Assembly (NCBI GenBank): GCA_937876385.1 | Contig: CALFHQ010000939.1 | Span: 1 to 13,502 of the forward strand | Reading direction: 5' to 3' | Length of the DNA stretch: 13,502 nt | DNA from: an uncultured Pseudomonadota bacterium | Lineage (GTDB): Bacteria; Myxococcota_A; UBA9042; CAIXZC01 | Program-made: the position numbers and the translations under genes | Shown: piece by piece, positions 1 through 6,168 of the stretch | Layout: every line of letters starts with the position of its first letter | How positions within the stretch are numbered: position 1 is the first letter of the stretch | The notes under the pieces: generated by a model | Told to the model about the DNA's origin: nothing | Databases searched by the model: none | What the model saw: only the letters and a program-made list of their open reading frames with translations

Positions 1-2672
1 AGAAGCCGGAAGAGAAGAAACCGGAAGCCCAGAAGCCGGAAGAGAAGAAGCCGGAAGAGAAGAAGCCCGAGGCCCAAAAAGAACCGACCCCGGCTGAGAA
101 GTTCGAGGCTCTCCAGAAGACGGCCCCTGCCTCCATCTTAGAAGTGGACAAGTTCAGCGCCTACGTGACGGCCCTGAACACCTTCCAGGCGGAGAATCCG
201 GGAACTCCCGAAGCGGCCAAGGCGAAATTGGCCGGCGCCGAACTGAGGTTTGAAGGGGTGATGGCCTGCCGTTCCGGTTCCGTGAAGGGTTTGATGCCGA
301 AGTTGATGGTTGCCGACGGCGTGATGACGGCCGAGGGCAAGCCCACCATGGAGCAGATGGGCGCCTACGGAGAGAAGCTGGCGAAGGACTTTGCTGCCAT
401 GGCCGAAGGGGCCCAGGGTGCAGAGAAAGCCCGCCTGTCCGGGATGGCTGAGTTGATGCAGTTCATCGCTGCCGACCAGATGGAAATGATGGGAAAGGCT
501 GAAGGGGTCAAGGTTGAGATTCCGCAAGCCTGGAAGAAGGTCGAGAAGCCGGCCGGGGATGTCCAGGAAGGGGACACCGAGAAGAAGGTGGAAGCCAAGT
601 CGGGAGAGGCCACGGAAGAACCGACCGAGAAGGCCATGGAAATGCCGAAGCTCATCTCCGGCGGCGTGGACTACTCGGTTTTGAAGACGCTTGCGGCGGA
701 TGGTTCGCCGGTGGCGCCCGAAGCTCGCCTGATCTGGCTGCTCAAGGTAAGAGAGGGGCTCAAGGCCGCTCAGTCACCGCTCTACAAGGTTCGTTGGTTG
801 GAAACCGCCGCTGGACTGGGCAAGCTCGTTTGCGCTGCTTGCCCCACCTTGAACACCGTGCCCAAAAAGTATGTCGGGCGCGTTTTGTTCATGAAAGGAA
901 ACCGTGGATTGGTTTGCCCCGAGGCCGACGCCCTCATCGACGGAGGAACCAAGTGCAGCCAGGCGGTTCAAGAAGCTTGCTTGGGTGCGTACGGACTGAA
1001 GGCCGAAGAGAAAGAGCTGTTGACCCCGATGAACGCTGTAGTCTATCGAGTCAACTCCGTCCTCACCGAGGCGCTTGGCCTGAAGGTGGAAGGGGACGGA
1101 CTGGTAGCCAAGGCTTCCAACGCCGTAAAGAGTGAGATCGCTGGGTTGGCCGGGGAGTTGTTTGCCCTGTATCCCCCCATCAAGACCTTCCCGAAAGAGA
1201 AATGGGAAGAGATGAAGGACCAGTTCGTTCTTCAATCCGACCTGGTTCGTGAGTCGCCGGAATTCAGCTACCTCCCGGTGGAGATGGTTCTCACCGATGA
1301 GAAGGGAGTGAGCTTGGCCTTGCGTCCCCTGCTGGAAACGGGAAAGACGCCGTGGACCTATGCGGAAGCGGCTTTGGGATACGGCTATCCTGGAAAGGTC
1401 GTGGCGACTGTGGAGCAGATCCAGAAAGAGCTGGACGAGAAGGAGAAGGCTCTCAAGGAAGCCAAAGCGAATTACAGCGATCACTTCAAGGCGTACACCG
1501 AGAAGTTCACCATCAAAGGGGTGGAATTCGACAAGCCGGACTACTCCATTCCCAGTGTAGTAAAGGGTGCTCAGGAGTTGGCCGAGAAGAGTGCGGCGTT
1601 GGAAGGAAAGGTGTTTGGATACCTGGCTGAGTTGAAGATCATTAACAGCCAGCGCCCCGAATGGGAGAACTTCAAAGACACCGTCGGCAAAGCCGTATTG
1701 GTGGCCGTGGACCGGGAAACTCCGGCGCTCTTGTGGAAGCGAGTCCTGGACTCCTACTTCCACGCAGACTACAAAGACGACCGCCTCGTGAAGGGTGCAG
1801 GTTGCCTCTCCACGGTGCCCACGGTTTACTACACCGAGAAGTTCGTGGATGACGCCGTTGTGGACACGACCCACAAGCGGCCGGTGCTGGTGTTGGTCAC
1901 TGACGAAGGGACCATCCGCTTCTACCCGCCCACCCAGCGAAGTCGTTACAGCAAGATGGAAGCGAAGCGCCGCCCGGCCCTTCGCAACTCCACCTGGCCG
2001 AGGAAGTACCGCAGCATGAACGATCATCGCAACCCGGATGAGCTGTGGAACCTGTTCATGGCATACACCTCCACCAACCGGAAGGATTGGGAAGAGGAAG
2101 TGGCCGGCATTGCGTCGGAGATGCAGAAGAAGTGGGACAACGGAAACGTGTTCTACCTCATGGCGGAGGACAAGGCGAAGTCGGGAACGGTAGTGAAGGT
2201 GGCAGACATCCTCTCTCGACTCCCCGGCGAGCCCATCAAGGAACTGGGCAAGGCCTTCCCGGGCTACCAGTGCAACCCAGAGACCGCTCTGGAGTTGTGC
2301 ATCAACAACATCGTGGTTCTCTTCCCCGAGGTGGAGATTCCGTACCTCCCCGGAAAGAAGAAGGTGAAGGAAGTGCAGCAGACGGTGTATTGCGACAAGA
2401 AGGACATCGCCCGACGCATTGGCAGCAAGCGCGGCGCCATCAAGTTCTGCTATGACCCCGAACTGCAGAAGAACCCCAGCTTGAAGGGGCGAGTGACCTA
2501 CAAGTTCACCATCGGGGCAAACGGCCGCATCACCCAGATCTCCATCGCCAACGACGGCCTGAAGAACGGCAAGGTCCTGAAGTGCGCCATGAACGTTATC
2601 AAGCGCATTCAGTTCAAGCGACCCATCGGTGGTGAGTGCGTGATTCAGTACCCGTACTTCTTCAAACCCTAG
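1..2672 (+). CDS. Secreted TonB-like protein with AgmX/PglI-type C-terminal domain (5' end outside window)
   Basis: The frame is open from the first bases, so the gene starts upstream; a GTG at 144 is internal and has no good ribosome site. At least 889 residues are in the window. In order: a Lys/Pro/Glu pentapeptide-repeat linker (nt 3-86), an Ala/Glu-rich helical part, a second charged linker (about 530-640), a body with several cysteines (about 825-985), a short coiled-coil-like stretch (about 1413-1506), and a C-terminal domain from about 2390. That last domain has the AgmX/PglI tail pattern: a Cys-Tyr pair (Cys codon 2448), a G-x-V-x-Y-x-F-x-I strand, a second Cys (codon 2583), and a terminal YPYFF. 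The fold resembles the TonB C-terminus and is common in Myxococcota, where AgmX and PglI are linked to gliding motility. The KP/EP linker suggests a periplasm-spanning protein anchored by an unseen N-terminus. The substrate or partner is unknown; the C-terminal domain call is firm, the role is inference. Confidence 0.85.
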   Translation, partial: KPEEKKPEAQKPEEKKPEEKKPEAQKEPTPAEKFEALQKTAPASILEVDKFSAYVTALNTFQAENPGTPEAAKAKLAGAELRFEGVMACRSGSVKGLMPKLMVADGVMTAEGKPTMEQMGAYGEKLAKDFAAMAEGAQGAEKARLSGMAELMQFIAADQMEMMGKAEGVKVEIPQAWKKVEKPAGDVQEGDTEKKVEAKSGEATEEPTEKAMEMPKLISGGVDYSVLKTLAADGSPVAPEARLIWLLKVREGLKAAQSPLYKVRWLETAAGLGKLVCAACPTLNTVPKKYVGRVLFMKGNRGLVCPEADALIDGGTKCSQAVQEACLGAYGLKAEEKELLTPMNAVVYRVNSVLTEALGLKVEGDGLVAKASNAVKSEIAGLAGELFALYPPIKTFPKEKWEEMKDQFVLQSDLVRESPEFSYLPVEMVLTDEKGVSLALRPLLETGKTPWTYAEAALGYGYPGKVVATVEQIQKELDEKEKALKEAKANYSDHFKAYTEKFTIKGVEFDKPDYSIPSVVKGAQELAEKSAALEGKVFGYLAELKIINSQRPEWENFKDTVGKAVLVAVDRETPALLWKRVLDSYFHADYKDDRLVKGAGCLSTVPTVYYTEKFVDDAVVDTTHKRPVLVLVTDEGTIRFYPPTQRSRYSKMEAKRRPALRNSTWPRKYRSMNDHRNPDELWNLFMAYTSTNRKDWEEEVAGIASEMQKKWDNGNVFYLMAEDKAKSGTVVKVADILSRLPGEPIKELGKAFPGYQCNPETALELCINNIVVLFPEVEIPYLPGKKKVKEVQQTVYCDKKDIARRIGSKRGAIKFCYDPELQKNPSLKGRVTYKFTIGANGRITQISIANDGLKNGKVLKCAMNVIKRIQFKRPIGGECVIQYPYFFKP
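3..86 (+). repeat. 15-bp tandem repeat coding for KPE(E/A)(K/Q) pentapeptides
   Basis: Five in-frame 15-bp units are visible: KPEEK (3-17), KPEAQ (18-32), KPEEK (33-47), KPEEK (48-62), KPEAQ (63-77). A degenerate KEP follows. The array runs off the left edge, so the copy number is unknown. It codes a stiff charged linker like the Pro-rich spacer of TonB. Confidence 0.8.
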
Positions 2673-2760
2673 CCCCTCCCCTCCCTCTCCGATCTATCGA
2701 TCCTCTGAGTTTCTTTTCCTCCCTCCCTGTCTGCTTTTTTGCTCTTCCTCCATAGCCCGA
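2673..2760 (+). other. C-rich, purine-poor spacer (rut-like)
   Basis: The 88 bases after the stop of the AgmX-tail gene are over 80 percent pyrimidine on the plus strand, with about nine G. I see no hairpin with a U-run. A C-rich, G-poor transcript is the kind of sequence Rho loads on, so Rho-dependent termination between the two genes is possible. The function is inference; only the composition is seen. Confidence 0.3.
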
Positions 2761-2774
2761 TACCATGGATTTGT

Positions 2775-2779
2775 GGAGG
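2775..2779 (+). promoter_or_regulatory. Ribosome binding site deciding the L,D-transpeptidase start
   Basis: GGAGG lies six bases before the ATG at 2786 and falls inside the reading frame of the alternative upstream ATG at 2765. It therefore favours 2786, which also yields a clean lipoprotein signal peptide. Confidence 0.8.
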
Positions 2780-2785
2780 TGTCCT

Positions 2786-4699
2786 ATGCTTTGGCGAACC
2801 CTAGTAGCTGCTTTGGTGTTGTTCCTGTCCGCCGGATGTGCGGAGGAGCCGGGCCATGGCGCCGGTGACTTCGGGTTCGGCAACGTCACCTGGCGGGGTG
2901 CAGAGGCGCCAGGGGGTGACGCTTTGGCGCCGTCGGTCTCCTTTGATTTCCTCTCAATGGAGGCAGAGTCGGTGACCTCCGAGTCTCCGTCGTGGGGGGA
3001 AGCGGAGGGAGATGTGGCGATTGAATCCCCTGCTCTCTTGATGGCGGCGGTTCAACTGGAGGAGCCTGGCGACGACGAACCCATTGAATTGGAAGGCCCC
3101 GAAGGGCTTGATGTTTCCTTCACCTTGGAGGCTCTCAAGGGGCAAACGGAGGCACTCAAGGACGACCCAACTCTCCTGGAGTTGGTGTTGGATACTTACG
3201 CAGACTACGACATGAGGCCGCTGTTCCTCAATCCCCACTACGATTCCGCGTCGACCACCCGGTTTCTGAAATTGCTGGTTCAAAGTTACGAACTGGGGTT
3301 TTCTCCTGAGGCTTTGGGACTGACCCAGATTCTGGAGCATGTGGAAGGTTCGTGCCGGGTGACCTTTCCAAAGCGTGAGCCTGGTCTGGCGGTGCTGGAA
3401 GAGCGTTTGACTCATTGGGTGACGGACCCGTCCCCCCCTCTGGTGACCTTGCGTTGCGGGGATGATTGGCGTCCCCACGAGAAGCGGATTCTCGCATTGG
3501 ATTTTGCCTTGATTTCCGCCTTTTATCGGATGCAACGGACACTGTCTCCCGACGCCGGCATTGATGAGTTGAAGGCTCGTTGGCAGGGTCCCGGGCAGGC
3601 GGTATTCCAGGTAGTCGGTCGTCTCCCGGACAACCACCGTTATTTCGCCCGAGTCGGCGCCTTGCGCAAGTACCTGGGCTACTGGGGACGGGGAGAGTTC
3701 CCGGTTCTGGGAAAGGGGGGCCGGTTGAAGCGGGGTGACGTAGGGCCCCGGGTTGCCAGACTGAAGCGCCGACTGGTCATTGAAGGATTTCTGGCTTCGG
3801 TGGGCGATGCACACCAGGAAGGAATTTTCGACCGAGTCACGAGGAAGGCTGTTCGGAGCTATCGCCAGGCTTATGGGCTGAGAACTCGTTCTCAGGTGGA
3901 CGATTCGATGCTTGAGGTCCTTTCCTGGGACGCCGACGTGTACGTCTCGGCGTTGTGGCAATCACTCCATTCGACCTTGGTGGAGGGGCTGGAGAGAGAG
4001 TCCACTTACGTTCGGGTCAACATCCCGGCCTTCTCGACAGAGTTCGTGGACCGGGGACGGACCCAGAACTCCTTCAAGAGCATTGTGGGCTTTCCGTATG
4101 CAAAGAAGGGGGGGCGAACACCGGCCATGGCCTCTCGAATCGAGTATGTCGATCTCAACCCGGAGTGGACACCGACTCCTTATGTGTTGGAAAACGAGTT
4201 GCTCCCCAAGGCGAAGAAGGACAACGGCTTCTGGCAGGAGAATCGCTTTGTCCTTCGTGGAAAGAAGCGCGTACAGCTTCCGGGGCCCCAGAACACGCTG
4301 GGACAGGTCGTGTTGGGATTTTCCAACGACAACAACATCTCCCTCCACGGAACCAACGAAGGTCACCGATTTGAGTACTCGGATCGGGCCCTCTCCCACG
4401 GTTGTGTGCGGGTGGAAGGAATCGAAAAGCTGGCCGGGGCTCTTCTGAAGTCTGCTGGAGTCTCCTTGGATCTAAGGGGAATCCTGGCTCGAGTGGAAGA
4501 GAAGCGAGTGGTTCTCGAGAACCCCATCCCCATCTATCTTGTCTACGATCGCATCAACGTCCGCCCGGATGGCGCCATCGCCATCACCCCGGATCCCTAC
4601 CACCTGGTTCGTATGGATTCTCTCGATGGGCAGCTCTCGACTGTGCGATACCTTGTGGGCGCAGCGAGGAAGACGCGGCGGGTTGCCTCGGTTCGTTAG
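2786..4699 (+). CDS. YcbB/LdtD-type L,D-transpeptidase lipoprotein
   Basis: A 637-residue enzyme predicted to form 3-3 peptidoglycan cross-links, or to attach proteins to the wall, in the periplasm. The N-terminus is a lipoprotein signal (hydrophobic core, then LSAGC with Cys18), so it is probably membrane-anchored. An acidic, low-complexity stretch follows (about 20-120), then a helical region like the YcbB scaffold domain (about 130-300), a PG_binding_1 domain (about 311-379), and the YkuD catalytic domain (about 408-558). The catalytic signature is present: His521 in SLHGT, then SHGCVRV with His538 and the nucleophile Cys540. The capping-loop region before it (LLPKAKKDNGF) also matches YcbB-type enzymes. 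The start at 2786 is chosen over 2765 because of the ribosome site and signal peptide. It is separated from the upstream gene by 113 bases, so co-transcription is uncertain. Family call firm; exact cross-linking activity inferred. Confidence 0.92.
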   Translation: MLWRTLVAALVLFLSAGCAEEPGHGAGDFGFGNVTWRGAEAPGGDALAPSVSFDFLSMEAESVTSESPSWGEAEGDVAIESPALLMAAVQLEEPGDDEPIELEGPEGLDVSFTLEALKGQTEALKDDPTLLELVLDTYADYDMRPLFLNPHYDSASTTRFLKLLVQSYELGFSPEALGLTQILEHVEGSCRVTFPKREPGLAVLEERLTHWVTDPSPPLVTLRCGDDWRPHEKRILALDFALISAFYRMQRTLSPDAGIDELKARWQGPGQAVFQVVGRLPDNHRYFARVGALRKYLGYWGRGEFPVLGKGGRLKRGDVGPRVARLKRRLVIEGFLASVGDAHQEGIFDRVTRKAVRSYRQAYGLRTRSQVDDSMLEVLSWDADVYVSALWQSLHSTLVEGLERESTYVRVNIPAFSTEFVDRGRTQNSFKSIVGFPYAKKGGRTPAMASRIEYVDLNPEWTPTPYVLENELLPKAKKDNGFWQENRFVLRGKKRVQLPGPQNTLGQVVLGFSNDNNISLHGTNEGHRFEYSDRALSHGCVRVEGIEKLAGALLKSAGVSLDLRGILARVEEKRVVLENPIPIYLVYDRINVRPDGAIAITPDPYHLVRMDSLDGQLSTVRYLVGAARKTRRVASVR

Positions 4700-4733
4700 C
4701 CCATTGTTTCCCCAGTGAATTTCCCTTATCTTT

Positions 4734-4747
4734 TCTACTGGTAGACT
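4734..4747 (+). promoter_or_regulatory. Possible extended -10 promoter with overlapping dyad, upstream of the BLUF gene
   Basis: TGGTAGACT (4739-4747) fits an extended -10 (TGn plus a 4/6 hexamer), with no clear -35. A 5-2-5 inverted repeat, TCTAC-TG-GTAGA (4734-4745), overlaps it and could be an operator. Weak evidence. Confidence 0.28.
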
Positions 4748-4798
4748 GATTTTCCGCTACATGTTTCCGGAGGAGTAGCCTCCCAGGAGGTACACGCC

Positions 4799-5224
4799 AT
4801 GTTGACGCGCATCAAATACATCAGCCGTTTCGCCCCACAGGTCACGCCGCAGGATCTCAAGGCGATCCTCGACGAGTCGGTGAAGAACAACCAGAAGAAG
4901 GGGGTGACCGGTGTTCTGGCCATTTCCAAAGGGTTGTTTTTCCAGATCATCGAAGGTCCCAGGGCTGACGTCGAGGAGTTGTACAAGACCATCGCTTTCG
5001 ATCGCCGTCATGAGGACGTTCTCCTCCTCAATGTGGAACACAGCATATCCACCCGTCTCTACCCAGACTGGTCCATGCGGGTTCTCGATCTGGACTCAGA
5101 TAGCCGGGCTGACGGACAGACCCTCCGCTTCCTGCTGAGGGCCACACTGGACGCCCGTAGACTGCAGAAGGATTTGACCTCCACATTGGAGAGAGCGATC
5201 TGGAAGGAGTTCCATAAGACCTAG
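4799..5224 (+). CDS. Stand-alone BLUF-domain blue-light sensor protein
   Basis: A 141-residue protein that is almost entirely a BLUF domain (sensor of blue light using FAD), a soluble flavin-binding photoreceptor module. Spacing against AppA, recalled from memory, gives the flavin-contact residues: Tyr7, Asn31 (24 residues later, as in AppA), Gln49 in FFQIIEGP (18 later, as in AppA), Trp91 and Met93 in DWSM. All are kept, so it should be photoactive. The remaining 45 or so residues look helical, like the C-terminal cap of short BLUF proteins such as PixD. There is no output domain, so signalling would go through a protein partner not identifiable here. AGGAGG (4785-4790) is eight bases before the ATG. 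No light-related gene adjoins it: a cell-wall enzyme lies upstream and rpsU, behind its own promoter, downstream. Confidence 0.93.
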   Translation: MLTRIKYISRFAPQVTPQDLKAILDESVKNNQKKGVTGVLAISKGLFFQIIEGPRADVEELYKTIAFDRRHEDVLLLNVEHSISTRLYPDWSMRVLDLDSDSRADGQTLRFLLRATLDARRLQKDLTSTLERAIWKEFHKT

Positions 5225-5243
5225 AAATGAAGCCAGAAAAGAG

Positions 5244-5272
5244 TTGACAGCCCACCTCCATCTCCCCATAAT
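5244..5272 (+). promoter_or_regulatory. Sigma70 promoter of rpsU
   Basis: A perfect TTGACA (5244-5249), a 17-base spacer, then CATAAT (5267-5272, 5/6). Transcription should start near 5279, giving a leader of about 30 bases before rpsU. This is the best promoter match in the window. Confidence 0.82.
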
Positions 5273-5310
5273 ACGACTTCGCATCTTTGATGAAAGGTAG
5301 GTGAGTCTGA

Positions 5311-5550
5311 ATGAAGATGAGAGACAGTTACGAACATCGGCCGATCGAAGTCGCGGTCGACAACGACAACGTGGATCGAGCTCTGAGAGCCCTCAAGCGC
5401 AAAATGGCCAACGAGGGAGTCTACAAGGAACTCAAGAAGCGTAAGTTCTTCCTGAAGCCCAGCGAGCAGCGCAAGCGCAAGCAGCGGGAAGCGGAACGTC
5501 GTCGTCGCAAGGCCCTTCGCTCCCGAGCACGCAAGATCCGGGAACGCTAG
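5311..5550 (+). CDS. rpsU: Small ribosomal subunit protein bS21
   Basis: A 79-residue, strongly basic protein of the 30S subunit, involved in initiation on the 16S rRNA 3' end. It has the S21 pattern: an acidic-to-basic N-terminal strand (PIEVAVDNDNVDRALRALKR), a central Y-KELKKRKFF block, and an Arg/Lys-rich helical tail. It is slightly longer than the usual 60-71 residues owing to the basic C-terminus. AGGTGAG-like sequence (5299-5305) precedes the ATG at 5311; an ATG at 5317 is an alternative start. It has its own strong promoter and stands apart from other ribosomal genes. No hairpin terminator is visible after it, so read-through into the VanZ gene 84 bases downstream is possible. Confidence 0.95.
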   Translation: MKMRDSYEHRPIEVAVDNDNVDRALRALKRKMANEGVYKELKKRKFFLKPSEQRKRKQREAERRRRKALRSRARKIRER

Positions 5551-5587
5551 TTCTCCCCCCCCCAGCACCCATTCCCTATATTTCATT

Positions 5588-5596
5588 TGTTATACT
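5588..5596 (+). promoter_or_regulatory. Extended -10 promoter candidate for the VanZ/DUF5989 pair
   Basis: TGTTATACT matches the extended -10 form TGnTATAAT with one mismatch in the hexamer. No -35 is recognisable at the usual distance, which extended -10 promoters can tolerate. Transcription would begin near 5603, about 30 bases before the GTG start. Confidence 0.45.
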
Positions 5597-5634
5597 CGCC
5601 AGAAGTCTGCGATGACCTCAAGTAGGAGGGCAAC

Positions 5635-6012
5635 GTGAAAAAGAACGGCACTCTCTGGGGTTGGTTTGCTCTCGTCTGGGGGGGGATCATTTTGACCCTC
5701 ACCTCCATCCCCGACCCGTCTGCTCTGGCCCCCGCCCCACCTGGATTCGACAAAGTGCTTCACGCCGGGGTTTACTTTCCCCTTGCCGTGGGCATCTTCC
5801 AGTACGCCCGTCTGGCCCTCCCCAACAGTCGCCTGTGGATGTGGATTCCCATCCCCATCGCGTTTGGGTTGGTGGACGAGCTGCATCAGTTGGTGATTCC
5901 CGGCCGTTTCTGCAGTATCCTGGACCTCGCGGCCGATCTCGTTGGCATCGGGGTGGCCGTGGCGATGGTCGGCTGGCGGTATCGAAAGAGCCCCTTTGTG
6001 GGAGGGAGTTAG
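5635..6012 (+). CDS. VanZ-like family membrane protein
   Basis: A 125-residue integral membrane protein with about four hydrophobic segments (roughly 8-24, 45-60, 68-80, 96-115). The VanZ-like signatures are present: FDKVLHAGVYF (Asp39, Lys40, His43), DELHQ (81-85), PGR (89-91) and Asp97 in the last segment. VanZ proteins contribute to teicoplanin resistance in Gram-positives, but most distant members, including short ones in Gram-negatives, have no established role; resistance should not be assumed. The start is GTG, supported by AGGAGGG (5624-5630) four bases before it. Three bases separate its stop from the next gene, so the two are almost certainly co-transcribed and probably translationally coupled. 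Confidence 0.85.
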   Translation: MKKNGTLWGWFALVWGGIILTLTSIPDPSALAPAPPGFDKVLHAGVYFPLAVGIFQYARLALPNSRLWMWIPIPIAFGLVDELHQLVIPGRFCSILDLAADLVGIGVAVAMVGWRYRKSPFVGGS

Positions 6013-6015
6013 ACG

Positions 6016-6168
6016 ATGTGGAGGAGCTTGAAGGAGTTGGGTCAGTTTCTCATGGAGCGGAAGAAGTACTGGTTGATCCCGGTGGTTGTCCTTCTGGCTC
6101 TGGTCGCCCTCATGCTGGTCCTCGCCGAAGGTTCCGCCATCGGACTGCTCATCTACCCGCTCTTCTGA
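6016..6168 (+). CDS. DUF5989-family single-pass membrane microprotein
   Basis: A 50-residue ORF from ATG 6016 to TGA 6168. It has a short amphipathic N-terminus (MWRSLKELGQFLMERKKYW), one strongly hydrophobic segment (about 20-37), and a closing EGSAIGLLIYPLF. This layout (WxxLKE, then F-x-x-RKK-x-W, a helix, and a final GSA...LF) is how I recall DUF5989 proteins, whose function is unknown. GGAGGGAG (6001-6008) overlaps the end of the VanZ gene and sits seven bases before the ATG. I recall DUF5989 genes often lying beside SxtJ-like membrane proteins; here the partner is VanZ-like. The last 16 bases overlap the end of the convergent minus-strand gene. Confidence 0.8.
   Translation: MWRSLKELGQFLMERKKYWLIPVVVLLALVALMLVLAEGSAIGLLIYPLF

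Noticed and set aside
144..146. GTG 144 as the true start of the first gene
   Set aside because: The frame continues upstream through an in-frame pentapeptide repeat to the window edge and no ribosome site precedes the GTG.
774..2027. A 417-codon minus-strand open frame opposite the AgmX-tail gene
   Set aside because: It lies wholly antisense to a gene with a clear C-terminal domain, resembles no family, and has no ribosome site; GC-rich third positions explain long antisense frames.
2739..2766. TTGCTC, 16 bases, TACCAT as a promoter for the transpeptidase gene
   Set aside because: The -35 is a poor match and the start would leave almost no leader before the ribosome site at 2775.
2954..3961. 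A 335-codon minus-strand open frame opposite the transpeptidase gene
   Set aside because: Antisense to a gene with catalytic and lipoprotein signatures; no ribosome site or family resemblance.
5635..6012. A glycopeptide-resistance gene call for the VanZ-like protein
   Set aside because: Only the broad VanZ-like motifs are present and no other van genes are nearby, so a resistance role is not supported.
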